From assembly GCF_032854445.1 (NCBI RefSeq), contig NC_088300.1, forward strand, positions 7,132,001 to 7,196,000: a stretch of DNA of 64,000 bases. The letters are read 5' to 3'. Within the stretch, counting starts at the first letter, position 1. Every line of letters begins with the position of its first letter. Positions 35,201-50,200 of the stretch are shown piece by piece. Position numbers and translations under genes: made by a program. This stretch comes from Liolophura sinensis. Lineage: Eukaryota > Mollusca > Polyplacophora > Chitonida > Chitonidae. The notes beneath the pieces are model-generated. The model worked only from the letters and a program-made list of their open reading frames with translations. It searched no databases and had not been told where the DNA came from.

Positions 35201-38200
35201 CGTTAATCTTTGCCTCTGCTCTGTTAAAAAAAAAGGTATAACTGAGTGTTTAAGAAACTGTACTGTGAAATTAGTGCACACAATGTACCCTCATTTCAGG
35301 ATGCATAAACTGGCTGTTTGATAGCTAGACCACACTATGACAGTCAACTAAAACTAATTCATTGTTTCTGAGACTACTCTGCCATTTTGTTGTCCATTTA
35401 TGCAAAAGCTTTCTGGCCTGTACATGCTTGTTTTTATTTATACAATTAAATCCACTCTGGCTGTCTGATATTTTTGTCAGTGAAAACAACATGTAATTCA
35501 AGAACTCACTTTCTGAAAAAGCCTGGTCATGTAACTGATTCTTACTGGTCAATCCTGGATACTGCTGTCCTGAAAACAACCAATGATAACTGTGCGAATT
35601 GACAGACATAGGTTTGTAACACATAAATGTTGCAATGAATAACTAATCTATTCCATGAAAGCCTGTATAAAAGGATACAAATTAATTACAACAGATTAAT
35701 GATAAGTTTTGAAGAAGAGGGCAGTCATGAAAATACTCACCACCATTCATTTTATTCACAGACAGCAAAGTATCCTGTCAAGAAAAGAAAGAAAGAAGAA
35801 TCTGCTTATATATTTAATAGAAAGAATATTTCAATTATGCAATAGCATTATGTTTATGGCTGAACAAAAAACAGGCAAGGCTCAGAGAAACCTCCGGTCT
35901 TCAATCAGCTAATTCCAAAGATGAAAACAAGGATTTGTGTAAAATCCAGAATTTGGCCAAATTATATGCATAAATTTAGAAACCTTTCTACAAATTTAGT
36001 GAATGAAGTCTGAGTTCCAGACAAATTATGAAAACTAACATCTCCGTAGACCAGCAGTACTTGGCTGGATTAAGCACACAGTCTCACTGGTGAAGAGATG
36101 ATACAATTCTGATAGGAGATGTATGGCTCATCATGAAGCAACACTGCAGAATTGTCCTGCAGAAATCGAATTATCACAAGCCAATCAAAATACCACAGGC
36201 ACTTTTCCAAAATTTCTCTATAAACTGTTCGCATGTGTGAAAAATATTCAAACTCACCCAGACTATCAGGGTTTCTATTTTTACCTCTAACAGTTGTCGG
36301 TCACATCACTCACACAGGCTCACCTCAAAACTGCTGTTCTCCTGCTCATCTCCATTGCTGGATTCTCGTGAGCTCGCATCCTGGTACTTTGCTCTCAGTG
36401 TCTCTGACAGCTGTAGGCTACGATTGGCCAGAGCAGTAATGGAGACAGAGTCTGAATCATAGTGATCTTCTCCGTGTTTTACCCCTACAACAGACACACA
36501 ATGTACATGAACTGATTGGCTTACCACAACTTTTTATACATAAATTACATGACTTATGTGTGACATTTTCTGAACTAAGGTACATGACCTGCAAAACTGC
36601 ATGACTTTCAGCCACATATTTTTTTTTCCCATACACAGAAACAATTTCTATACCTCAGCATCCCTTGCCCTTCATCGAGTCATTATAAATTTTTCCATTC
36701 TTTACGTTAGGCTTTACAGAGTGATCTGTTCTGTAACAGAAGAGCAGTGTAGAGCATAACATACAAATGTTTTCTCTTCACTAATTGCTAGTACCATAGT
36801 TAAGTTATGATCTTCAGAAAACTAATTATGCTGAAAATTGTTCTATCCTTTAAAGAAAATCTTGCACTCATTTGATTTACTGTTCACAACAAATTAGGAC
36901 AAAGCCGTAATGTTAACAGCTTACCATTGGTTGTGGGCAAGCTTTCCATGAATGGTTTGACCATGGGAGATAACCCTGGGGGTGTAGTGGCACCCCCTGA
37001 GGAGCCGCACTGCTGAGGGAGATTCACCCCACTGTCAAAGTCACTCTGTAGGGTTGTCACCTCTGCCTTAAGGTTCAGACGCTCCCTGGGGACCAGACAG
37101 AATAGCACACATACATGTTAGAATGAGGGGCCAGACATATCAGCAAATCTATTTCATCCATGCCATGTTACACGGACACATGTTTCCATTGGCATTTGGA
37201 CTTCTGCCAGACAAATCCCATGCCACGTATATCCGAATGTTTGAGATTCTTCATGACATGTCAGCTTCCCATGATCTACATTTGATTCCCAGAGACATAC
37301 AACTTGACCTTGAGACCGTCGCTCACAACGCTGCTTTGCGTGTTTTCCCTGAAACACACTTGAAAGAGTGTTATTTTGACTTCACCCAGTGCATTTGGAG
37401 AAAGGTGCAGAGTCTGAGACTAACTTCAGAATATAAGATGAAGGCCACATTCAATGTGGAGTCATTTTGAGGCCAAGGGGCCTAGGATAACAAACCACCT
37501 AAAAGGATGGCACCAAAAGCTGACACGAATGATCTGCAAAACCCATCCAAACATCTTCAAATTCATTAACACCATAAAGCAGGAACAGGCAGCCAATGAG
37601 GTTAAAGCTCTACAAGTTAAAGTTAGAAGGCAGTGTTGCTCCTCCACTTAAGAGAAAGAAAAAGACACGGATGGAGGACATTCAACCAACTGAAAGAAGA
37701 ATTTCTTGGCGGCACATATTCCCTGATGGAATGCCTCGGTGTCCAGGATGCTGTCCTTCTGATTTTTAACAACATAATTATATTAAAGTCTGATCTGTTC
37801 AAAATTCTATCAGGACTATATTTAAATGCCTATGTCTGAGAAAAATAAAGATACAATTTTTATGAGTATCTGAGTTTTGTCATGCTTGACTGATCCTAGA
37901 GGTGACTTGCCACCTGAGGCGTTAATTCTAATCCCTTGTCCCTCCATTCCACTTATGCCTACACTCTGTTATGACTTTTCTACTCTAATTTTTCAAATCA
38001 TAGGTATAAGTGGAATAAACCTCGGACAGAACTTCAGACAAACTGGGTTTTTTCCATCTGTAAATGTACAATTTCTGAACATCTGGTTAGGTCAGAGAGC
38101 ACTACAAAGGAATGTAGCCAACAACCAGATCAGAGAGTACTACAAGGGAATGTAGCCAACAACCACACCAGAGAGCACTACAAGGGAATGCAGCCAACAA

Positions 38201-41200
38201 CTAGACCAGAGAGTACTACAAGGGAATGTAGCCAACAACTAGACCAGAGAGTACTACAAGGGAATGTAGAAAACAACTAGACCACAGAGCACTACAAGGG
38301 AATGTAGCCAACAACTAGACCACAGAGCACTACAAGGGAATGTAGAAAACAACTTCCTATTCCTAATAAAAAATCAATGTAGATTTTCTTTCCTAAAGTT
38401 AAGACAAACTTTATCTGTGACACATGGCCACTTGTATTTCAGCACACAAGTAATGAGAGATGCACATAATTAGGACTTACGTGTATACACAGACACACCT
38501 CTAATTCACAGATATTCCAGAAACGCATCTACAGTAGCATTTTACATAGGAGTTCCAATGTCTACAGAATAACAGCGAGCCACATTAAGAGCTTGGTCAA
38601 TCAGTATAAACAGCTCCTGCCTCCATTCACTTGGGTCAAGTACGTAGAGTTGTGATACATATATTCTTACACATTCCTTTCCCAGAATACTTAAGGGTCA
38701 AGTATGGATTTCCCCTGCCCTAAGGAGATCTGTTCACAGCCGATTCCCAGAGAATGTCACAACCATGTACTCTATTTGACCTAAACTCTTGCCCAAGATG
38801 AAGTAGCCCATTCTGCCTTATTCTCAGAGTTTTACTGATGTGTTCAGAAAGGCGTTTACAAGTTTTTTTTCTGACTGTGGGACATCCTACTGGAAAATGT
38901 AATTTTCAGCAGCAAAAGTAATATATTATGACATGTGTCTCCAAATATTTATTCCTCTGGGGCACATTTTACAGGCTAAACACAGCACATACAAACCACA
39001 TGTAACTAGCCTCATCTGTTATCTCTTACTTCTTATACAGTGACAAAATGGTGCCAAAACATTATCAAACTATTTCCCTTACTGACAAAGACATTCCTTA
39101 ATAAAAACATTTCAGCTGTTTTCCTTTTCTTTTCTATTTTTTCTAGTAATGGGCTTTTGGGCAAACACTTCTTTATTTGTTTGTTATCACTTAAGCACTA
39201 TAATCCAAGATTTGAATGTTAACACACATTCTGTACCATTAATATATAAAACACAATCATGAAATTTGACTGGTTGATAAGTGTCTCTCACCTGCAGTGA
39301 TTGGACAGGTGACCATTGCGTTGTAGCTCCTGCAACAAAATATCCTTATGTTCGCCATACGTTTTCATCTGTTCAGACATCTTACTCAACTCAACCTGCA
39401 CGATGACAATGTAAAACAAAAGCACATACATGTATATCACAACAACTATATATCCTGTATCACATCACACAGTAATATTCTGACAACCTGTGGATGGTCA
39501 TGGGCTTTCCTATCTGGCTAAGGATATTTTATGGGTTTTCCCATCTGGTTGGTCATGGGTTTTCCCATCTGGTTGGTCATGGGTTTTCCCATCTGGCTCT
39601 GTCCACGTTCCTCCCACCATAAGGTTGGTCATCATCATAAGTGAAATATTCTTGAGTATGGCGTAAAACGCCAATCAAATGAATAAATAAGTAAACATTC
39701 AGATCTGCTCTATCACCACCAAACATGACAATTCACAGCACTTTTTCTGTTCAAAATCTAAATATCTACCCATAATACCTTTCAACTTTTCTATTTAAAT
39801 GCTGAAAGGGAGCATTGAGGTTTGGTTTTCCTATCAGACTGAATAGTAAAATGACACTCTAGTATACACAATGACTAGGAAATCTTTCTTAGATTTCTAG
39901 TCATTTTAAAAAAAAATACTGTTTTAGTTACTACTTCTCTTCACAGACATCAGTGTCTCCAGCAATAACACAAGATACATGAACCACTTAGTGGCAAATT
40001 TTACATGTACCACATAGTGGCAAATTTTACATGTACCACATAGTGGCAAATTTTACATGTACCACATAGTGGTAAATTTTGCATGGACCACATAGCTGCA
40101 AATTTTACATGGACCACATAGTGGCAAATTTTACATGTACCACATAGTGGCAAATTTTACATGTACCACATAGTGGTAAATTTTGCATGGACCACATAGC
40201 TGCAAATTTTACATGGACCACATAGTGGCAAATTTTACATGGGCCACATAGCGGCAAATTTTACATGTACTGCATTTCACCTTAAGTTTAACAATTTTCA
40301 AGTGACACATTTTACTTCATGTTATTTGATTCATGCTTTTTATAGGGCCATTTAAGAGTTGTTGTTTTTTTTGTTCAGTTTGACTAATTTCTTATCAGAA
40401 AAAAACTTATGTGTTGACAACAAAACTATTGTTTCTCAACGTGCATTTTATACATACCAAAGTTCAGGTGAAATAAAGTACACGTATGAGTACAAGTACA
40501 TATAAAAAATGCATCACTACAAATAGTATGTCAACCCAGACTTTGTCTGACTCTGGCACCTTGAGAGACTCCACAGTATCTGTCAGCTGAGCAATCTGTG
40601 TCTCATACTGGCTCGCTCTCTCCAGCCACTCCTTCTGTTTCCTCTCATCAAACTGTATCTTGGCTAGTTCCTCCAGGACTGTGACAAAGCCAGACTTCAT
40701 CTCCATCACCATCTCCTCAACCTACACATCAACACAAATAATACAATATATTGTTACAGCTTTTCGGTTGATGTTCAAAAAAATATTTTATGTAATTACC
40801 CAACATATAATAGTTAATGAAAATTTTTTCAAAACATGCATGCGTCCTGCGCTGTATTTTTGTTGACTTCACCCCTTAGAAGCAGATAAGCCAAAAACTA
40901 AGACACAAAACTCACCATGGTAAGTTGATCTGGTGCATCGCTCCCTGGGGAACCCATGCCTACTAACAGAAAAGGCATCTTCAATTAATCTCAGATAAAG
41001 ACGTCATACAGACATTCTTAAGTTTGCAATACACATGTTCAAGGCACCTTTAGTGCTATAGTGCTATGTGCAACTACATTTAAATATATACAACTGTTGT
41101 CTATGCTTGTTTTTTTATGAACACACTAACCGACTAAAACAGTTCTGAACAACCACAGAAGCACCAGTTTGTAAGACTTGACATTAAATTTCAATTTAAA

Positions 41201-44200
41201 TTTTGAAATAGACTAGCAGACTTCTTTCTTTCACTACCACATGTACAGAGTTTTAAATGCACATCATGATGCATGTATAGCTGAAAACAGGTAATGTGCT
41301 ATACAGCAGTATGTTTTACCTGCTGAAGCAATTGAACAGAGTTTATAATGTACACTGTGGTAAAGGTGTCAATTGGCTTCCAAATGCGCACAGGAAGGCA
41401 TGAGGTCACAAGCTGTCGTACTGAGTTATTGTCACATATATCACAGCTTTCGAAGCCAGTCATTATAAAAAGTGTCCTTCACATATGATATGTATCACAT
41501 GGCCACAGCTGCACTGAAACAGCAGGTGTACGCCCAGTTCTGTAAGTGACACACAACAATAACAGACAAGATATCCCCTTCCCTCTTGCTTCAAAAGTAT
41601 CAATTCAGAAACATCTCATTTTCATTCCGAATCCACTTTAATTATTTGTAAATGACAGAATTATGCAGTTCTCAAAATGAATCAAATTCACAGTTAGTTG
41701 CTCTCCAACCGATGTTCTGCATTTACTGCCACTTCAATAAACTAGGACAGTTTTCATCAAGAAAGAATGTTTTCTCATTGAGTTTCCCATACGTGTTTTT
41801 ATTGACTGGTGTTTTATGCTGTACTCAAGAATATTTCACTTATAATACGGCGGCCAGCATTATGCTGGGAGTAAACCGGGCAAAGCCTTCGGGAATCCCA
41901 CGACCATTGGTAGGCTGCTGATAGGCCTACCCATGTGCAGCAGGAGCTGGATTTAAACTCTTAATGGCCACATTGGTGAGATGCTCCAGAATTATTGTGC
42001 ACAGTAACCCCCTCAGCAAGAATTTCCTATAATTTCCTGGAATCAAAGTATACATGTGCGTGTATATACAATAACTTATCTGTAATCTCTTTTGAGCACG
42101 GCATCCATTGCCTCCTTCTAACTTACATGTACATTACTTGCGTCATGTATCTCTGTGATAAACCAAACACATGGCTGAAAACTCATGATTTATACAAATC
42201 TCTTGTGGCACGCAGGTATACTGTATAAGAGGGCCAGGTGAGGCTCTGCTCATGTACTGTACATGTAGATCTGGACATCCACAGCTGTATTGTGGGGTAG
42301 AAATCCTGGAGGTACAGAGCCTGCAGCGTAAACCTTATCGCCCTGTCAGACGTACCCACAAACTCCATTTACATGTGCCACATTAGAGCTATAAGCTTAG
42401 AAAACAGGAAGTATAGTTCTGATGAGGCAACTGGTCATAGCTAGTGCATATGTACTTCCATTATTCTTTACAGTTTTTGGTACCTAAAACCACATCTGAA
42501 TGCAGTTCGTATCACTGTAGCAAGTCGATCCTGAGTAATAAATATATTTGTACAGCTACATATATATTGGTTTAAACATCTTTATCACCTGTAAAAGTTT
42601 AATTCCGCCTGTTATTTCAGAGGCAGAAAAATGCTTTCAGCATTTGTCCATGTCACTCTCTGCATGTACATGTATATAACACACTTGGGTTCACAGATAA
42701 GCAGGATGCATTTCTCATCTGTAAAGTTCATTTAGTCGGAAGCCCTAAGACAGTATAATAACTTTTGTGTATTATTAATACACACTAGTATGTCCATTAC
42801 ATTTTATGCACAATAATATCTATAAAATCACAGAGAATAGAAAAAATATTGCTTATACATCTACATGTATCTTCTTCTGTTACGAAATTGTATCATTTTA
42901 CCTGATGTAAATACATATTATCTAATACTACATATTCAAAAGGTGGTGACATGTTAGTAATTAAGAAACTTAACTGACACATCTATGTGTACATATAGCT
43001 TTTCATGGGGAATCCATTTTATTAAAATCAAAAAATATGGTGAACGACCTTCAATTAAGCAAAGAACATGCATTCTTAGCGGCGAATATAAAATGTCATT
43101 TAATACTGGTCTTGATATTGAAACATATTTTTCCAGTATGATATCATCATATCTTTGATAATAAACTTCATAACATGTTTCTTACATCAAAACAAGAATC
43201 AGCCAAAATGAGCCGCTCAGTCCTGGACGATATTATAGGTCATACCCCTAAGTATTCTTGTTAGCTTGTCCTCAACTTGATCGTGTACATTTAACACTGT
43301 GATACATGTTGATACTTGTACTTACACACCATAACAAGAAGATCTGACAAAAAACACACAAAGAGTCATAAAAAACTTGTTTTCCTATCAAGTTATCCTG
43401 TTCCATGTTCCATGAGTTTTGGTGTCACTCAGACTCATCAAATATACATGTACATGAATCATCAGAGCAGACAAAAACAAAATGACTATACAAAGGAGTT
43501 GAGGCTACATGGGATCATGTTTAGTCCTTAGATACTGATCTATTTCCTGTGTTGGAGCCCTGCCAATTCCTGACAGATCACACATGTAGGGGGATCCTGT
43601 AGCACAAAGGTATACCCAGACTAGGGGAGCTAGGAGCTACCATTAATAATGAAAGACAGACAGTACATGTCCAACATAAGATCACATTGGATAAGTGGAG
43701 ATGGGGCTGTTCCATCGCCCAGTGTAAATGAATGATCTGTGTAGTAATTGGAGGTAGAATATAAATGTCAGAAATATAATCACTGACACAAGAATGATGT
43801 AACTTTCACTACCATTAATTACTTGCCGTGAAAAAATGTTATATATATTGAACATATCCTATTTCTTCTAATGTCTGGGTCACCGGGTCTACTCATTTTA
43901 CCCAATATACATGTATAGATTGACAGAGGCATTACTTATGGAATATGGAATATCACAAATATACATGTAAATGTAGCAGGAATACTGAGTTTCTTTTTTT
44001 CTCAAAGGGTTAGATCATCTAATGAACAATGTAGTCATATCTTTTCTTTTCCAAAAGGCTGGTAATAAATTAACATTCTACTTTCAACACTGCTAATATG
44101 TCCCAAAAATTTGAAGAATTACTGTACTTAGCTAAAGTGCTAGAAAAAATACAACAACGTTAATTGCCTCATTTAGTTTTTGTATTCATCCCTTCCAGAA

Positions 44201-47200
44201 AAAATAAGAGAATATCTCATGAACAGCTTTTTTGCTATTAGATTGAATATCATTATTCCCTAAAAAAATTAATCAACAATTACCTATACGACACATGAAT
44301 CAATGACAATGGGTTAACACAATAATGGCTATCAAACTGTCAGTAATGTGAAAGACGACATATCATGTTTTTATCATGTATGAGATGAAAATGCCAGGCT
44401 TATTAATTTCAACAGATGTAATAATTATAAGCCAAGGAATATATGATTTTGAGTAATCATGGTTTATTACCACATATATGCATACCAAATAAGATTTTTT
44501 TTTTTTTTTTTTTTTTGATTGGAGTTTTACGCCGTACTCAAGAATATTTCACTTATACGACGGCGGCCAGCATTATGGTGGGTGGAAACCGGGCAGAGCC
44601 CGGGGGAAACCCACGACCATCCGTAGGTTGCTGACAGACCTTCTCACATACAGCCGGAGAGGAAGCCAGCATGAGCTGGACTTGAACTCACAGCGACCGC
44701 ATTGGTGAGAGACTCCTGGGTCATTACGCTGCGCTAGCGCTTTAACCGACTGAGCCACGGAGGCCCCACCAAATAAGAAAAAAAAATTACACAATGTTTA
44801 CCTTCAGATGTATAGCTTAACTAAAATTACCATTCATTAGTTTTATTTAATGTAACTGTTCTCTGCAATTAAGGGATGGACTATAAATACAGCATAACAC
44901 GTCTGAAACATAAATCCTACTTGTATATCCATGCATGCATACACACTGTACACGCAGTATACATGTATAAGGCCTAAGACTAGAGAAGAGTTTAGTTAAC
45001 AGACATGTCTATACACACTTACGTGTACCTACACACATTTGAATCGATACTGACAGTCCTCATACATGTAGGTTCATGAATAGCCTTCAAAGACAGACAG
45101 TTTTCCTGTACCGTGAAGTTACATCAACACATCAAGACCAGGCATGAGGAGACCAGTGACAATCACCTATACAGTGTGTACATGGATGACATCATCCACA
45201 TCTGTCAATACATACAACGAGACACTTCACATTTCTCAACCATGAAGAGGTAATTCTGAATGGCTACTTAAACAATTGTAGATTCAAACAATGTGGACAT
45301 TGTAACAGATTATTATATATTCTGAATACACAGGCAGGACACTGCAACATTAGTAACCCTTCTGATAAATGTGTGTTACTTGTAAAGTCTGTCACACTAG
45401 TCACCACAAGATTGTTCAGGTAAGTAAAATACTTTAGGCATTCAGGTTTTCAGGTAGACTGTTAACCAGCTTGTGACACTAGTCACCACAATATTGTTTA
45501 GGTAATTAAAATACTTCAGGAATTCAGGTTTTCAGGTAGGCTGTTAACCAGTTTGTGACATTAGTCACCACAATATTGTTTAGGTAATTAAAATACTTTA
45601 GGAATTCAGGTTTCCAGGTAGACTGTTAACCAGTTTGTCACATTGGGCACCATAATATTGTTCAGGTAATTAGAAGTCATATGGTAGTCAGGTTTTCAGG
45701 TATATCATTAACCGGTTACTTACCATATCTTAATACATATATATATATATATATATATACAAGCATGTACATGTATGCCCAATACAGTAGTGTCTTAAAA
45801 GACCAGGTGTGTACTTCAAAAGAATGTCTTATGCATGACACAGACACAGACTTCGTGAGCATACAATGTTTTTTAATGGACAGGTTACAAGCTCATTAAA
45901 GCCATGATCAGTGGCTAGCCACTTAATGGAGCCATTTTTATCAACTGATTTTTATTAAATGTTGGTCATCTAATAAGACCTGTAATCATTGCTGACAGGT
46001 TTCTATAAGCAAAAGGAGCTAAAGTGATAGTAATAATATATGAATCCCTTAGTGCATATCTTATCTGACAGTACATCACATTACCTGTCAGTCATTTCTT
46101 TAGCAATTAATACATGCACTTATGTGAGCATCAAACTGTTAGTGACAGTATAACATGATCTAGATATGCACTATAAAATTCTGAACTGACACAGAGACCC
46201 ATGTCCACTTTCACAACACTAAATGTTTTTGATAACTTTTCTCATACATGACGTCCATTTAAGTTGTTTTATGCTAGACAACCTTTATTTCTGAAAAACA
46301 ATCATGAGAATCTGGGTTTACAAAGTTTTGTACAAGTAGGACGTAAATACTATACAAACTTATCGCATACTTACCCAAATACTAATATGGTACTTCCTAC
46401 ATTATAATGTCCAAATCTAATGTCCTACATTGTAATGTCCAAATGTAATGTCCAAATGTAATCTCCTACATTATAATGTCCAAATGTAATGTCCTACATT
46501 GTAATGTCCAAATGTAATGACCAAATGTAATGACCAAATGTAATGTCCTACATTGTAATGTCCAAATGTAATGTCCAAATGTAATCTCCTACATTATAAT
46601 GTCCAAATGTAATGTCCTACATTGTAATGTCCAAATGTAATGACCAAATGTAATGTCCTACATTGTAATGTCCAAATGTAATGTCCAAATGTAATCTCCT
46701 ACATTATAATGTCCAAATGTAATGTCCAAATGTAATGACCAAATGTAATGTCCTACATTGTAATGTCCAAATGTAATGTCCAAATGTAATCTCCTACATT
46801 ATAATGTCCAAATGTAATGTCCTACATTGTAATGTCCAAATGTAATGACCAAATGTAATGTCCAACATTGTAATGTCCAACATTATATAACATTTGGATT
46901 CATCCATCCTTTCTCTATGTCAATAAGTCAAAAAGGAGATTAAGGCAGATGGATAGAAGTCTCTTGTAATTCAGGTCAAAACATAAAACAAAGTACAGTA
47001 CACCTGGTAAGAAAGATCACAGGGCTCAGCTGGTTTATACCTACTTGAGGTATATGCATTTTGGACCTGACAATGGCTAGCCAACTCGGGCACACTGATC
47101 ATTGTACATTACATGTACGCTGGTGCTTAGAAACTAAGCTGGCCTCTGGCTTTAGTCCTGGATTCTGGGTGTCTACTCCTGTTTTTGACCGCAGACATGA

Positions 47201-50200
47201 GCTGACACAATCCTGGTTCATCCCCACGCAGAGGCCCTTCACCCTGGTCCTGGGTACCCGTCTGTGTAAACCTGAGGGGGCCTCAGTGGTGCTATACTGA
47301 GATGGTACTTGTGTAAACTTTGATGGGGCCTAGACTGCTACCCATCACTACTGCTTTGTTCTGGTCTCTCTGTTTCATTATTTCATTGACCCAAGTAAAC
47401 TCAACAAGCTCAATGTAGACAGCTAACCATTACTACCGCTTTGTTTGACTTCACAAGGGCTTCATTTTCTCAAGGTACCTTTGTGAGCTCAGACAAAGTA
47501 TAATATAGACAACTATACACCCATCATCACTGCTTTGTTGTTCTCTCTGCTTCTCTTTCTTGGCTGCTTTTTTAATGAAAAGCTGTGTTTAGTTTTATGC
47601 TGACCACCACACAAAGGAATGTTCATGTTTAACTAGGGTATACATTATGTATCAATTTTTACCACACAGTATCCTGCCAGTCCTTGATTCATTACAATTT
47701 TTTTCATCAATTACATGTGTTACTATTTAAAGATAACATTTTTTACCTTTTCAGACCACTTCAGGCATGGTCTGATATCTTTTGATACATACTGCAGCTG
47801 AACTCAAATTTGTTCATCTTACCAAACTAGTCAATCAATATCAAAGGCTGTGACCTGGCAAAAACAATGGCCTATATGTTGCATTTTTCTACAGTAACAG
47901 TTAGAGTACCATCTCAGTCAGCCTACATCTGATTTGTTATAGTTATATAGAGTTACCATCAATCTGCAAGCCACAACAACGGAGTAAACAATTTACATGA
48001 GGTGGGGATAGGTGGGAGGGTGTTGGGAGCGGGTAAGGGTTTATTTATTCCTCGATAATTTACAAATAGACGGGTAGTTGGATAAAATGATCTTACATTA
48101 AGTAACATTTGTTGATCAATAATCTCCCTCTCTAACATTGATTTAGTTATTTATTTATTTGTTTGGAGTTTTACTCTATCCTCGAGAATATTTCAATTTC
48201 ATTACACAGCAGTCAGCTTTATGGCAGCAGGAAACCGGGCAGAGCCTGGAGGAAACCACCATCATCTGTAGGTTGCTGGAAGACATTCTTGTCTATGACG
48301 GCAGTGGACGCTGACGTGGGCTGGAATTAACTCACATCAATCACACTGATGAGAGAGTCACAAGTAATTGTGCTGCACTAACATGCTAACACCTCGGAAA
48401 CAGGGTCTTCCTCAAATGTTGAAATTGTTGTGTCATGTGTGACATAGAGAACCCAATAGGAGTGAAGCAGAAGTTGCCAAGGCAAAGATAAAGCAGAATT
48501 GGTCATAAAGAAAGTGAAACAGAAGTTACCATGGAGGAGATGATGAAAAAGCTGTCAAGGAGGATTGAAAGAGAAGTTACATGAAGCAAGAGGAAAAGAA
48601 GCAGAAGTTACCATGTAGGAAATGAAGCAGAAATTACCATGGAGGAAATGAAACAGAAGTTACCAGAGATTATATGAGGCAAAAGTTGTCATGAAGAAGA
48701 GGAAGTAGAAGTTACCATGGAGTGGATGAGGCAGAAGTTGTAACGGGTGAAATGAAGCAGAAGTTGTCAGGCAGGAAGTGAAGCAAAAGTTGTCAGGGAG
48801 GAAGTGAAGCAGAAGATGTTAGGCAGTAAGTGAAGCAGATGTTGTCAAGCAGCAAATAAAGCAGAAGTTGTCAGGGAGGAAGTGAAGCAGAAGTTGCCAG
48901 GCAGCAACTGAAGCAAAAGTTGTCAGGGAGGAAGTTAAGCAAAAGATGTTAGGCAGCAAGTGAAGCAGAAGTTGTCAGGCAAGAAGGAAGCTGAAGTTGT
49001 CAGGCAGCAAGTGAAGCAGAAGATGTTAGGCAGTAAGTGAAGCAGAAGTTGTCCAGGAGCAAATAAAGCAGAAGTTGTCAGGGAGGAAGTGAAGCAGAAG
49101 TTATCAGGCAGCAAGTGAAGCAGAAGATGTTAGGCAGTAAGTGAAGCAGAAGTTGTCAAGCAGCAAATAAAGCAGAAGTTGTCAGGGAGGAAGTGAAGCA
49201 GAAGTTATCAGGCAGTAAGTGAAGCAGATGTTGTCAAGCAGCAAATAAAGCAGAAGTTGTCAGGGAGGAAGTGAAGCAGAAGTTGCCAGGCAGCAACTGA
49301 AGCAAAAGTTGTCAGGGAGGAAGTTAAGCAAAAGATGTTAGGCAGCAAGTGAAGCAGAAGTTGTCAGGCAAGAAGGAAGCTGAAGTTGTCAGGCAGCAAG
49401 TGAAGCAGATTGTGAGGCGGGAGATGAAGCAGAAATTGTCTGGGACGAATTGATGCAGAAGTTACCAGAGGGTGATGAAGTAGAAGTTACTATGGAGAAG
49501 GTCAAGAAGAATATGCCAATGTGGACTTCATCATGCTGTTGTGAATAGACATATATGGGACTAGACACGATGTGCATCAACAAACAAGAATATGGCCAAT
49601 TCTGTGACAGGATTTAATAATTCATCTCTTACACATCAACAGTTCGACACTTTTTGCTGTTATGTGAAAAGCTTAGAAGGCTGTATAATACACACTGTAC
49701 ATATACCCTGGCCTTAAACATTTGTATACAGTGCCATAAGATGAATTAATTATAAGACCATGCAACATCAGCAAATGGCGAATATACAGATAATTATTGC
49801 AAATTTTCACAATTCTTTAAATCAAATATATTAGAATGAAAATACACCCAGGCTAATAAAGTATTAACAATACATTGGATAGAGGCCTTGAAATAGTTTC
49901 TTTAAATACCTCAGATGTAATTTAAGATTAATTGTCCGCAAACAATACATGTAGTTTTACTTACATATACATGTATCTAAACATGTGAGTAATCCACAAT
50001 ACAACAGGCCTTGAGTGTACTATGCGAGCTAATGCAAACCCACTGGGATGACAAATTACTGCTCCTTTAACTAATGACAGCTACACATAAACACCTGCAC
50101 CTGAACTCATGCAACCTTTAAAGCTTCACCATAAATCTGCATGAAATTTCAGATGCCCTTTGTAGTACATGTATTAATTAAAAAAATAAAGATTAGATGT

